Shown here piece after piece: positions 12,542-21,310 of a stretch of DNA of 64,000 nt. Source of the DNA: Streptomyces sp. TLI_105 (GTDB lineage Bacteria > Actinomycetota > Actinomycetes > Streptomycetales > Streptomycetaceae). How positions within the stretch are numbered: the first letter of the stretch is position 1; every line of letters begins with the position of its first letter. Both the position numbers and the translations under genes were made by a program. The notes beneath the pieces were generated by a model that saw nothing but the letters and a program-made list of their open reading frames with translations, was not told the origin of the DNA and made no database searches. The stretch spans positions 7,696,001 to 7,760,000 of the forward strand of contig NZ_FNSM01000001.1 in NCBI RefSeq assembly GCF_900105415.1. Reading direction: 5' to 3'.

Positions 12542-14413
12542 ATGACCGCCGTCCTCCCCGAGCGTTCCGCCACCGTCCCCGTCTTCCCGGCCGTCACGGA
12601 CACCTGCGCCTGCGGCACCTGCGCCGCCGCCGGTACCGGCGCGGCCGACCTCCTCGCCCGGCTCGCCACCGCCCCCGGCGGACGCACCGCCGTCGTCGCC
12701 GGCGACGACCGCCTCACCTTCGACGAGCTGCGCGCCGAGGCCGCCGTGATCGCCGCCCGGCTCGCCGCCCTCGGCATCGGCCCCGAGAGCGTCGTGGCGC
12801 TCTGCCTGCCCCGGGGCGCCGCCCTGGTGACCGCGATCATCGGCACGCTCACCGCCGGAGCCGCCTACCTGCCGGTCGACCCGGCGCTGCCCGCCGACCG
12901 CCGCCGCTACCTCGTCGAGGACTCCGGCGCCGATCTGGTCGTCGTGGACGGCACGGACGGCTCCCCGGCTCCCGGCGCCCGCGCCGTGACGGTCGCCGAG
13001 CTCACGGCGACCCCGAGCGGCGGCCCGGCCCCCTCCCCGTACGCGCCGGTCCCCGTCACCGCGGACACCCTGGCCTACGTCATCTACACCTCCGGCTCCA
13101 CCGGCCGCCCGAAGGGCGTGGAGATCGGCCGAGGCGCCGCCTCCCTGCTGCTGAGGGAGCTGGAGGCGGCGGGCGCCGCCACCGGCGAGGGGGGCAGGGT
13201 CGGCTGGAACGCCTCGCCGTCGTTCGACGCCTCCGTGCAGCAGTGGACGCGGCTCTGCCGGGGCGACACCCTCGTCATGATCGACGAGGAGACCCGCCGC
13301 GACCCGTCCCTACTCGCCGCCTTCGTCGACGAGCAGGCCCTCACCGACCTGGACATCACCCCCTCGCACGCCGACCCCCTCCTCGACCTGCTCACCGAGG
13401 ACGGCGGCCCGCGCCCGCTGACCCTCCTCGTCGGCGGCGAGGCGATCAGCCCGGCGCTGTGGGACAGGCTCGTCGCCGCCCACCGCTCCGGACTGCTGCG
13501 CGCGCTCAACGTGTACGGGCCGACCGAGTGCACCGTGGACTCCACCGCAGGCTGGATCGACGGGCCGGGGGAGCCGCACATCGGCGCCGTCCTGCCGGGG
13601 CTCCGGATGCGCCTGCTCGACGAGAAGCTCGTCCCGGTCGAGCCGGGGGAGTCCGGCGAGCTGTACCTCGCGGGCCCGCGCGTGGGCCGTGGCTACCGGC
13701 ACCGGCCCGGACTGACGGCGGAGCGGTTCGTCGCCGACATCTCCGAAGACGCCTCCGGCGGACGGATGTACCGCACCGGCGACCGCTGCCGGCTGCTGCC
13801 CGACGGCCGGCTCGTCTACCTCGGCCGCGCCGACGGCCAGGTCAAGCTGCGCGGCCACCGCATCGAACTCCCGGAGATCGAAGCCGCCCTCACCCGGGTC
13901 GACGGTGTGGCCGAGGCGGCCGTGATCCTCGGCGAGGACGCCGGCGGCACCGCCTGCCTGATCGCCTACCACCGCGGCGGCGACGCCACCGCCCTGCGGG
14001 CCGCGCTGGCGGGCAGCCTGCCCGCGTACATGGTGCCGAGCGCGTACGTCACGGTGGACCGGTTCGCCACCACTCCCAGCGGCAAGCTCGACCGGTCCGC
14101 CCTGGCCGCCCGCCTCGAAGCCCCGGCGGAGACGGAGTCCGAGGCGGCCGGCACCGAGGGCGGCGAGGGTCTGAACGGCCGCGCGGAGGAGCTGATCGCC
14201 CGCGTGTGGACGCAGGTCCTCGGCGCGGCCTCGATCGGCCCGGACGACAACTTCTTCAAGCTCGGCGGCCACTCCCTGCTCGCCATCAAGCTGGTCTCCC
14301 GCGTGCGGATCGAGCTGTCCGTGGCGCTCCCGGTCAAGGCCGTCTACACCCACCCGCGGCTGCGTGACCTCGCCGCCCACATCGAGGAGCTGCTGGCCGC
14401 ACAGGATGCCTGA
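12542..14413 (+). CDS. Free-standing NRPS A-T didomain, predicted glutamine-activating
   Basis: A 623-aa protein with one adenylation domain (about 30-540) and one carrier domain (FKLGGHSLL, about 575) and no condensation domain. The A core motifs are intact: [21 protein letters not shown] and SGKLDR with the catalytic Lys. Specificity residues aligned by eye with GrsA-PheA read D-A-Q-D-L-G-V-V-D, which I recall as the published glutamine code. It begins 8 bp after the hydroxylase and precedes NRPS-2, whose modules lack A domains. It probably makes a glutaminyl (or 3-hydroxyglutaminyl) thioester on its own carrier for transfer in trans, as SyrB1 does in syringomycin assembly. The N-terminus carries a CxCGTC motif of unknown meaning. 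Confidence 0.9.
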   Translation: MTAVLPERSATVPVFPAVTDTCACGTCAAAGTGAADLLARLATAPGGRTAVVAGDDRLTFDELRAEAAVIAARLAALGIGPESVVALCLPRGAALVTAIIGTLTAGAAYLPVDPALPADRRRYLVEDSGADLVVVDGTDGSPAPGARAVTVAELTATPSGGPAPSPYAPVPVTADTLAYVIYTSGSTGRPKGVEIGRGAASLLLRELEAAGAATGEGGRVGWNASPSFDASVQQWTRLCRGDTLVMIDEETRRDPSLLAAFVDEQALTDLDITPSHADPLLDLLTEDGGPRPLTLLVGGEAISPALWDRLVAAHRSGLLRALNVYGPTECTVDSTAGWIDGPGEPHIGAVLPGLRMRLLDEKLVPVEPGESGELYLAGPRVGRGYRHRPGLTAERFVADISEDASGGRMYRTGDRCRLLPDGRLVYLGRADGQVKLRGHRIELPEIEAALTRVDGVAEAAVILGEDAGGTACLIAYHRGGDATALRAALAGSLPAYMVPSAYVTVDRFATTPSGKLDRSALAARLEAPAETESEAAGTEGGEGLNGRAEELIARVWTQVLGAASIGPDDNFFKLGGHSLLAIKLVSRVRIELSVALPVKAVYTHPRLRDLAAHIEELLAAQDA

Positions 14414-14526
14414 CCGCGGTCCGTCCCCGCACCGCCGTCCCCGTCGGCACCGCGGTCCGTCCCGCCCCCGCCGTCCCTGTCGCCGGTCCACCCGCCCGCC
14501 CCCGCCACTCACGAGGAGCAGCAACC

Positions 14527-17500
14527 GTGATCCCCCTGTCCTACGCCCAGCGACGCCTGTGGTTCCTGAACCGGCTGGAGGGTTCCTCCTCGGCCTACAA
14601 CGCGCCGGTGGTGCTCCGGCTGGGATCGATGCCCGACCCGGCCGCGCTCCGGGCGGCCGTACGGGACGTGGTGGAGCGTCACGAGGTGCTCCGGACCGTG
14701 TACCCGGCCCTGGACGAGGAGCCGTACCAGAAGATCCTCGACGACGCCGACGTGCGCTTCGACGTGGAGGAGTGCGGTGCGGGCGAGGACGTGACGGCCC
14801 GGACGACGGCGTTCGCCCGGCTCCCCGTGGACGTGACGCACGAACTGCCGCTCCGGGCAAGGCTGTTCAAAGTCGACGACGGGACGGCCGTCCTGGTGCT
14901 CCTCGTGCACCACATCGCCACGGACGGCTGGTCGGTGGGCTGCCTGCTCGCCGACCTCGACGCCGCCTACCGCGCCCGCGTCGAGGGCCGCGCCCCCGAC
15001 TGGGAGCCGCTGCCCGTCCAGTACGCGGACTACGCCCTGTGGCAGCGGGACATGCTCGGCGACCCCGAGGACCCCGACAGCACCGCGCACGAGCAGCTCG
15101 CCCACTGGCGCAAGGCCCTGGACGGCATACCGGCCGAGACGCGGCTGCCCGCCGACCGGCCCCGGCCCACGGAGCCCGGCCACCGGGGAGCGGTGGTCTC
15201 GGCGGAGCTGGACGCCGGCGCCCACCGGTCCCTCGCCTCCCTCGCGCGCTCCCGGCGGGGCACGTTCTTCCTGGTGGCCCGGGCCGCTCTGGCCCTCGCC
15301 CTGCGGGCGGCGGGCGCGGGCGAGGACGTGGTCGTCGGCACACCGGTGGCGGGCCGGCCCGAGGAGGACCTGCACGACCTCGTCGGGTTCTTCGTGAACA
15401 CCCTGGCCCTGCGCACGGACCTCTCGGGAGACCCCGCCCTCGGCGCGCTCGTGGACCGCGTCCGCGAGACGGACCTGATCGCGTTCGCGCACGAGGACCT
15501 GCCCTTCGACCTCCTCGTCGAGGACCTCAACCCCGAACGCTCCCTCGGCCGCCACCCGTTCTTCCAGGTCATGCTGAGCGCGCAGGTCCGGCAGGGGGAC
15601 GAGACCGTCCGGCTCGGGACCGTCCCCGCCGTCCTCGACGACGCGGACCTGGCCACCGCCAAGTTCGACCTGAGCTTCCACTGCCAGGAGACGCTCGACA
15701 GCCGGGGCGAGCCGGGCGGGGTGCTCCTCGGACTGCAGTACGCGACGGACCTGTACGACGAGGACACCGCGCGGCTCCTGCTCGCGCTGTTCCGGCGCGC
15801 GCTGACGGCCTTCGCCGAAGAGCGGGACAGCACCCCCCTCAGCCGGGTCGAGCTCCTCTCGGACGGCGAGCAGGACGCCCTCGACCGCCGCCATCTGGCT
15901 CTCGCCGAAGCGGCACGGACCCGCACCACCACCCGGCAGGAGAGGGCCGGGTCCCGTTCCGTGACGGACCCCCGCGAGGAGATCCTGAACGGCCTGTTCG
16001 CCGAGATCCTGGACCGCGACGACGTACGCCCCGGTGACAACTTCTTCAAGCTCGGCGGGCACTCCCTGCTCGCCGGCAAGCTCACCAACCGCATCCGCGG
16101 AGCCCTCGGGCTGCAGGCCGCGATCCGTGACGTCTTCCTCGCCCCGACCCCCCGACAGCTCCTCCGCCGCCTCGGCGCGCGCGGAGACGGGCCCCGCCGT
16201 CCGGCCCTGCGGCCGGTGTCGGACGGACGGCGCCCCGACCCGGTCCCCCTGTCGTACGCCCAGCGCCGGCTGTGGTTCCTGGGCCGGCTGGAGGGCCCCT
16301 CCTCGGCGTACAACGCGCCCATGGTGCTCACCCTGGACGCCCACCCCGAGACGACCGTCCTGGAGGCGGCCGTACGGGATGTGACGCGCCGTCACGAGGT
16401 GCTGCGGACGATCTACCCGGTACGGGACGGAGAGCCGTACCAGCTGATCCTGGACGCTCCGGAAGTGCGGGTCGAGGTCGAGGAGTGCGCCACGCCGGAG
16501 GACGCGCAGGCGCGGGCGACCGACTTCGCCGGGATCCCCCTGGACGTGACGCGCGAACTGCCCATCCGGGCAAAGCTGTTCGCGGTCGCGGACGGTACGG
16601 CGGTCCTCGTCCTCTCGGTCCACCACATCGCGACGGACGGCTGGTCCGTGGGCGCCCTGCTCGCCGACCTGGACACCGCCTACCGCGCCCGCGTCGAGGG
16701 CCGGGCGCCGGAGTGGGAGCCGCTGCCCGTCCAGTACACCGACTACACCCTCTGGCAGCGCGAGCTCCTCGACGGCGAACACGGCCTCCGAGACGGTCAG
16801 TCGGCGTACTGGCGCAAAGCCCTGGACGGGGTCCCGGCCGAGACGCGGCTGCCCGCCGACCGGTCCCGGCCCACCGAGCCCAGCCACCGGGGCGCGGTCG
16901 TGACGGCAGAGCTGGACGCCCTCGCCCACAAGGCGCTCGCCGGTGTCGCCCGCGGCCGCCGGGTCACGTTCTTCATGGTCGTCCGGGCCGCTCTGGCCCT
17001 CGCCCTGCGGGCGGCGGGCGCGGGCGAGGACGTGGTCGTCGGCACGGCGGTGGCCGGCCGGCCCGAGCAGGACCTGCACGACCTCGTCGGGTTCTTCGTG
17101 AACACCCTGGCCCTGCGCACAGACCTGTCCGGGGACCCCACCCTCGCCGAACTCGTACGGCGCGTCCGGGACGGGGACCTGGCGGCCTTCGCCCACGACG
17201 ACCTGCCCTTCGACCTCCTGGTCGAGGACCTCAATCCCGAACGGTCCCTCGGCAGGCACCCCTTCTTCCAGGTGATGGTCAGCGCGCAGACCACGCGGGA
17301 CACGACCGTCCGCCTCGGCGGCATCACCGGCGTGACGGACGGCGCCGACCTCGCCGGAGCCAAGTTCGACCTCGCCTTCCACTGCGCCGAGACGCACGAC
17401 ACCGGCGGCGAGCCCGGGGGAGTGCTCCTCGGACTGCAGTACGCGACGGACCTGTACGACGAGGACACCGCGCGGCTTCTGCTCTCCCTGTTCCGCCGCG

Positions 17501-20019
17501 CCCTGACGGCCTTCGCCGAGCGGGCCGGCGACACACCGCTGAGCGGGATCGACCTGCTCACCGATGAGGAACGCCGGGGGCTCGACCGGCGGCACGAGTC
17601 GCTGGCGCTCGCCCACGCCGAGCGGACGCGTGCCACCTCCGGGGACGGCCGGGGGACGGGGACGCGTGCCGTGACGGACCCCCGCGAGGAGATCCTCCGC
17701 GGCCTCTTCGCCGAAGTCCTCGACCGGGACGAGGTGCTGCCCGACGACAACTTCTTCAAGCTCGGCGGGCACTCCCTGCTCGCCGGCAAGCTCACCAACC
17801 GCATCCGCGGAGCCCTCGGGCTGCAGGCCGCGATCCGTGACGTCTTCCTCGCCCCCACGCCCCGGCAGCTGCTCCGCCGCCTCGCCGAGCGGGGCGACGG
17901 CCCCGCCCGCCCCCCGCTGCGGGCCGTCCCCGACGCGCTGCGCCCCGCGCGCGTCCCCCTGTCCGCCGCCCAGCTCCGGCTCTGGTTCCTCAACCGGCTG
18001 GAAGGCCCCAGCGCCACCTACGACATCCCCGTGGTGACCCGGCTGCACCGCCCCGTCGAGCCGGCCGTCCTGGCCGCCGCCCTGGCGGACGTCGCCGACC
18101 GGCACGAGGTGCTGCGCACCGTGTACCGGACGGCGGACGGCGAGCCGTACCAGCAGGTGCTGGCCGGTGTGACACCCGTGCTCGACGAGGTCGCGGCCGC
18201 CGGGCCGGACGAACTCCGCGCGGCCGTCGACGCGGCCGCCGGGCACGTCTTCGACCTGGCCGCCGAGATCCCCTTCCGGGCCTCGCTGGTGACGGACGGC
18301 GACGGCGGCCAGATCATGGTGCTCCTCGTCCACCACATCGCCGGCGACGGCTGGTCGACGGGCTGCCTGCTCGGCGACCTGGACCGCGCCTACCGTGCCC
18401 GCGCCGAGGGCCGGGCGCCGGAGTGGGAGCCGCTGCCCGTCCAGTACACCGACTACACCCTCTGGCAGCACGACCTCCTCGACGGCGAACACGGCGTCGC
18501 CGGCGAACAACTCGCCCACTGGCGCGAGGCCCTCGACGGGCTGCCGCCGCTCCTCGCCCTGCCCACCGACCGGTCGCGTCCCGCCGAGAGCGACGGAGCC
18601 GGCGCCCTCACCGCCTTCGAGGTCGACGCCGCCACCCACCGGGCCCTGCTGCGCGTCGCCAGGAGCAGCGGCGCCACCCTCTTCATGGTGGTGCAGGCCG
18701 CCCTCGCCGCCCTCCTCACCCGGCACGGCGCCGGCACCGACCTCGCGATCGGCACCACCGTCGCGGGGCGCGCGGACGACGCCCTGCACCCGCTCGTCGG
18801 CTTCTTCGTCAACACGCTCGTGCTGCGCACCGACACCTCCGGCGACCCCGACTTCACCGAACTGGTCCGCCGGGTCCGCGAGTCCGGGCTCGCCGCGTAC
18901 AGTCACCAGGACCTCCCCTTCGACCGGCTCGTCGAGCACCTCAGCCCGCACCGCTCCGCCGCCCACGCCCCCCTCGTCCAGGTGATGCTCCAGGTGCACG
19001 CGGCGGCGACCGGGAGCGGGACCCCGTCGGTCCTCGACGGTGACCCGGTCGCCTTCAGCGCGGCGGGCGCCAAGTCCGACCTCACCTTCGCGCTCACCGA
19101 ACTCGTCGACGCGGACGGCCGACCGGCCGGCCTGCGGGGTGCCCTGGAGTACGCCACCGCCCTCTACGACGCGGACACCGCCGCCCTCCTGGCCCGGCGC
19201 CTCGTCGAGACCCTCGACGCACTCGCCGCCGACCCCTGCACCGCGCTCTCCGGCGCGCCGTACGGCCCGGCGGCCCCCGCCGGCCCGGAGGTCGTCCTCG
19301 ACGAGCGGGGACGCCCCGCGCCCGTACGGGTGCCAGGAGAGGTCCACGAGCGGACCCCCGGCGGCGGCCTGCGCGCCACCGGGCGGCGGGCCTACGCCGA
19401 GGCCGACGGCTCCCTGCGGCCCGTGGCCACCCTCACCGCCGGCGGCTACCCGGTGGAGCCCGGCCGGGTCGAGGACGTGCTCGGCGGCCACCCGCACGTG
19501 ACCGGAGCGGCCGTCGCCGTCCGCGACGACCGGCTGTACGCCTACGTCACCCGCCTTCCCGGCGGCGCCGACGAGGCGACGCTGCGCCGCTGGGCCGCCG
19601 AGCGGCTGCCCGAGTACCTGGCCCCCGCCCGCGTCGTCGTCGTGCCCCGGCTTCCCGCACCCGGCGCTCACGCCGACGTCCTCCCCGAGACGCCGCGTTC
19701 GGCGGCGGGCCCGGACGGCAGGGAGGAACGTCTCCTCGGGATCTTCCGGGACGTCCTCGGCGGCCGCCCCCTCGGCCGGGACGACAACTTCTTCAAGTCG
19801 GGCGGGCACTCCCTGCTCGCGGTGAGGCTCCTCAACCGGATCCGCGCCGAGTTCGGCCAGGACCTCACCCTGCGGGACGTCTTCCGCAACCCGACGGCGG
19901 CGACCCTGGCCGACCGCCTGACCGGCGCGGCCGCACCCACCGACCGGCCCGCGCCCGCCGCGCCGGCGGCCCCGGCCCTGCGCCGCCGCACAGCGGCAGG
20001 ATCCCGCCGCCCCGACTGA
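14527..20019 (+). CDS. NRPS-2: C-T-C-T-C-(A remnant)-T synthetase without a functional A domain
   Basis: An 1830-aa synthetase starting at GTG with AGGAG about 11 bases upstream. Layout: C1 1-430 (HHIATDGWS), T1 about 505 ([14 protein letters not shown]), C2 570-1000 (HHIATDGWS), T2 about 1075, C3 1140-1560 (HHIAGDGWS), A remnant 1576-1720, T3 about 1752 (DNFFKSGGHSLL). All three C domains keep the HHxxxDG catalytic motif and all T domains keep the Ser. The stretch after each of the first two C domains runs through about 35 linker residues straight into T, so those modules never had or have lost the A domain. The third keeps only the small A subdomain and lacks the ATP-binding loop and the NGK lysine. 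Amino acids must therefore arrive in trans, probably from the A-T didomain and perhaps from the N-terminal A of NRPS-3. Confidence 0.93.
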   Translation: MIPLSYAQRRLWFLNRLEGSSSAYNAPVVLRLGSMPDPAALRAAVRDVVERHEVLRTVYPALDEEPYQKILDDADVRFDVEECGAGEDVTARTTAFARLPVDVTHELPLRARLFKVDDGTAVLVLLVHHIATDGWSVGCLLADLDAAYRARVEGRAPDWEPLPVQYADYALWQRDMLGDPEDPDSTAHEQLAHWRKALDGIPAETRLPADRPRPTEPGHRGAVVSAELDAGAHRSLASLARSRRGTFFLVARAALALALRAAGAGEDVVVGTPVAGRPEEDLHDLVGFFVNTLALRTDLSGDPALGALVDRVRETDLIAFAHEDLPFDLLVEDLNPERSLGRHPFFQVMLSAQVRQGDETVRLGTVPAVLDDADLATAKFDLSFHCQETLDSRGEPGGVLLGLQYATDLYDEDTARLLLALFRRALTAFAEERDSTPLSRVELLSDGEQDALDRRHLALAEAARTRTTTRQERAGSRSVTDPREEILNGLFAEILDRDDVRPGDNFFKLGGHSLLAGKLTNRIRGALGLQAAIRDVFLAPTPRQLLRRLGARGDGPRRPALRPVSDGRRPDPVPLSYAQRRLWFLGRLEGPSSAYNAPMVLTLDAHPETTVLEAAVRDVTRRHEVLRTIYPVRDGEPYQLILDAPEVRVEVEECATPEDAQARATDFAGIPLDVTRELPIRAKLFAVADGTAVLVLSVHHIATDGWSVGALLADLDTAYRARVEGRAPEWEPLPVQYTDYTLWQRELLDGEHGLRDGQSAYWRKALDGVPAETRLPADRSRPTEPSHRGAVVTAELDALAHKALAGVARGRRVTFFMVVRAALALALRAAGAGEDVVVGTAVAGRPEQDLHDLVGFFVNTLALRTDLSGDPTLAELVRRVRDGDLAAFAHDDLPFDLLVEDLNPERSLGRHPFFQVMVSAQTTRDTTVRLGGITGVTDGADLAGAKFDLAFHCAETHDTGGEPGGVLLGLQYATDLYDEDTARLLLSLFRRALTAFAERAGDTPLSGIDLLTDEERRGLDRRHESLALAHAERTRATSGDGRGTGTRAVTDPREEILRGLFAEVLDRDEVLPDDNFFKLGGHSLLAGKLTNRIRGALGLQAAIRDVFLAPTPRQLLRRLAERGDGPARPPLRAVPDALRPARVPLSAAQLRLWFLNRLEGPSATYDIPVVTRLHRPVEPAVLAAALADVADRHEVLRTVYRTADGEPYQQVLAGVTPVLDEVAAAGPDELRAAVDAAAGHVFDLAAEIPFRASLVTDGDGGQIMVLLVHHIAGDGWSTGCLLGDLDRAYRARAEGRAPEWEPLPVQYTDYTLWQHDLLDGEHGVAGEQLAHWREALDGLPPLLALPTDRSRPAESDGAGALTAFEVDAATHRALLRVARSSGATLFMVVQAALAALLTRHGAGTDLAIGTTVAGRADDALHPLVGFFVNTLVLRTDTSGDPDFTELVRRVRESGLAAYSHQDLPFDRLVEHLSPHRSAAHAPLVQVMLQVHAAATGSGTPSVLDGDPVAFSAAGAKSDLTFALTELVDADGRPAGLRGALEYATALYDADTAALLARRLVETLDALAADPCTALSGAPYGPAAPAGPEVVLDERGRPAPVRVPGEVHERTPGGGLRATGRRAYAEADGSLRPVATLTAGGYPVEPGRVEDVLGGHPHVTGAAVAVRDDRLYAYVTRLPGGADEATLRRWAAERLPEYLAPARVVVVPRLPAPGAHADVLPETPRSAAGPDGREERLLGIFRDVLGGRPLGRDDNFFKSGGHSLLAVRLLNRIRAEFGQDLTLRDVFRNPTAATLADRLTGAAAPTDRPAPAAPAAPALRRRTAAGSRRPD
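16036..17855. repeat. 1710-bp C-T module duplication in NRPS-2
   Basis: The T-domain segment 16036-16145 recurs at 17746-17855 with no visible difference, at an offset of exactly 1710 bp (570 codons). The C domains between are similar but diverged. Confidence 0.8.
19255..19690 (+). other. Vestigial adenylation subdomain inside NRPS-2
   Basis: After C3 the sequence picks up adenylation similarity only from about motif A7 (ATGRRAYAEADGSL) and A8 (GGYPVEPGRVEDVL) through AYVTRLPG and LPEYLAPARVVVV. It then reaches the T domain without an NGKxDR lysine. The large N-terminal A subdomain with the P-loop and substrate pocket (about 400 residues) is missing, so it cannot adenylate. Confidence 0.8.
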
Positions 20020-20078
20020 GGCCCCACCCGACCCGGTCGCGGACATCGGTTCCCCCCGAAGTGGCGCCCACCCGTCGT

Positions 20079-20188
20079 CCGTTGTGGGCGTTCGTTCTTC
20101 CTCCAGACTTCGTCCGGGGGACCCCCAGGCCGATGGGGGTCCCCCGGACGAGCGAAGCCGAGAGCCTGGGGGAGGGTGGGCACAACGG
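20079..20188. terminator. Large hairpin after NRPS-2, related to a dispersed Streptomyces-type repeat
   Basis: The core is a perfect 16-bp stem, CGTCCGGGGGACCCCC (20111-20126) pairing with 20135-20150 around an 8-base loop. Outer arms CCGTTGTG (20079-20086) and CACAACGG (20181-20188) also pair. The right half carries AGCGAAGCCGAGAGCCTGGG, close to the reverse complement of the repeat inside the sigma-factor gene at 62021-62060. It sits 90 bases after the NRPS-2 stop, so it could end that transcript. Confidence 0.65.
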
Positions 20189-20361
20189 AACGGCGCTCCT
20201 GGCCGGCGCCAGAGGCTTCCGTGCACTGACCCGCACCCCTGGGTGTCCCCGAGCCGACGCCCGGGTCGGAGGATGCCTCCGGCGTCATCGCTGCCGCACA
20301 GCGGGCCAGACAGCGGTGCCCCTCGGCGCCGGCCCGTGCCGGTCAGAGCGTCGTCGTCACC

Positions 20362-20397
20362 GCGACGACGACGCTCAGTGCGACGACGACGCTCAGT
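20362..20397. repeat. 18-bp direct repeat, two copies
   Basis: GCGACGACGACGCTCAGT occurs twice head to tail (20362-20379 and 20380-20397) in the spacer after NRPS-2. No function is apparent. Confidence 0.8.
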
Positions 20398-20442
20398 GCG
20401 AAACGCGACGCTTCCCGCCGCTGTGCGCTCCGACTTCCCGGC

Positions 20443-20793
20443 TCACGGGCCGACGTATTCGTACACGCCCCCGTGCGGGTGTCGCAGCACCGCTCGGTGA
20501 CCGTTGGGGGTGGGCTGCGGCGGCATCACCACGGTGGCACCGGCTGCCACAGCTTCCTCGACGGCAGCGGCCAGATCCCCGACCGTCAGGGTGGCACTCA
20601 CCCCGGCGACCCTCTGCACCGCCTCGTCCGGCCCGCAGAAGAGAAGGAACGGCCCGACACTCGCCAGACGCACACCGGCGAACTCGAAGCGACCGGCCGT
20701 TCGGCCCGTCAGCCGCTCGTAGAAGGGGACGGCCGCGTCCAGGTCGTCGACGCGCTGTCGTGCGATCACCGAGTCGATCTTCTTCGGCATCAT
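20443..20793 (-). CDS. VOC-fold (glyoxalase/bleomycin-resistance-like) protein
   Basis: A 116-aa protein with the typical small vicinal-oxygen-chelate layout: an N-terminal AVPFYERLTGR, a central FLLFCGPDE strand, DLAAAVEEAVAAGATVVMPPQ, and the C-terminal RHPHGGVYEYVG strand with the metal-ligand-like Glu. The first ATG gives MMPKK; the second, one codon later, is equally possible. It lies on the opposite strand to the NRPS genes and next to a second VOC gene. Members act as metalloenzymes or as drug-binding resistance proteins, so self-protection or tailoring is possible but unsupported. Confidence 0.8.
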   Translation of the reverse strand: MMPKKIDSVIARQRVDDLDAAVPFYERLTGRTAGRFEFAGVRLASVGPFLLFCGPDEAVQRVAGVSATLTVGDLAAAVEEAVAAGATVVMPPQPTPNGHRAVLRHPHGGVYEYVGP

Positions 20794-20908
20794 GGAACAC
20801 CTCGTGAGTCAGGTCGTGCGTTCGACATCGTCAGGTTCGTCGCAAGCACCGCCTCGACCCGGTGCGGCCGGCGCCGTCCGGCACCGGCCGCACCGGGTCT
20901 GTGAACGG

Positions 20909-21310
20909 TCAGCCGTTGTCACGGCCCGCGCGGCCGCGCTCGCGCAGAGAGATGCGGTTGCCGTCCGGATCCGCCGTCTCGATCCGGACCCCGAACCCGT
21001 AGTCCACCGGCTCCGGCTCGTCGAAGGTCACACCGCGGTCGCGGAACACCTTGAAGTCCGCGCGCAGGTCGTCGGACTCGAGGATGACCGGGCCGGGCGT
21101 GGCGCCTGCCTCGGCCGGCTGGCCCGCGGCGGCGGGGTGCGCCCACAGGAGGATCTCCACGGGGCTGCCGGGGACGCCCACGGTGAGGAAACGTCCGCCG
21201 GGGTTGGGGAAGTCGATGCGCTTCTCCAGGCCGAGCTGCTCGGTGTAGAACCGCAGCGCGCGGTCCTGATCGGTGACATAGAGCGTCACGTACATGATGT
21301 TGGTCAGCAT
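20909..21310 (-). CDS. VOC-fold (glyoxalase/bleomycin-resistance-like) protein
   Basis: A 133-aa protein starting at the ATG behind AGGACACCACC; an upstream GTG in frame is less likely. The pattern MYVTLYVTDQDRALRFYTEQLGL, then DFPNPGGRFLTVG, VILESDDLRADFKVFRDRGV and ETADPDGNRISLRER is classic for single-unit glyoxalase-like proteins. It has no close similarity to the neighbouring VOC protein beyond the fold. Its start faces the NRPS-3 promoter region across a 359-bp spacer. Confidence 0.85.
   Translation of the reverse strand: MLTNIMYVTLYVTDQDRALRFYTEQLGLEKRIDFPNPGGRFLTVGVPGSPVEILLWAHPAAAGQPAEAGATPGPVILESDDLRADFKVFRDRGVTFDEPEPVDYGFGVRIETADPDGNRISLRERGRAGRDNG

Larger units (their letters stand above)
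20020..20442. other. Gene-free spacer with large hairpin and small repeats
   Basis: No convincing gene lies between NRPS-2 and the first VOC gene. The spacer holds the long inverted repeat listed separately and a doubled 18-bp unit at 20362-20397. Confidence 0.6.
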
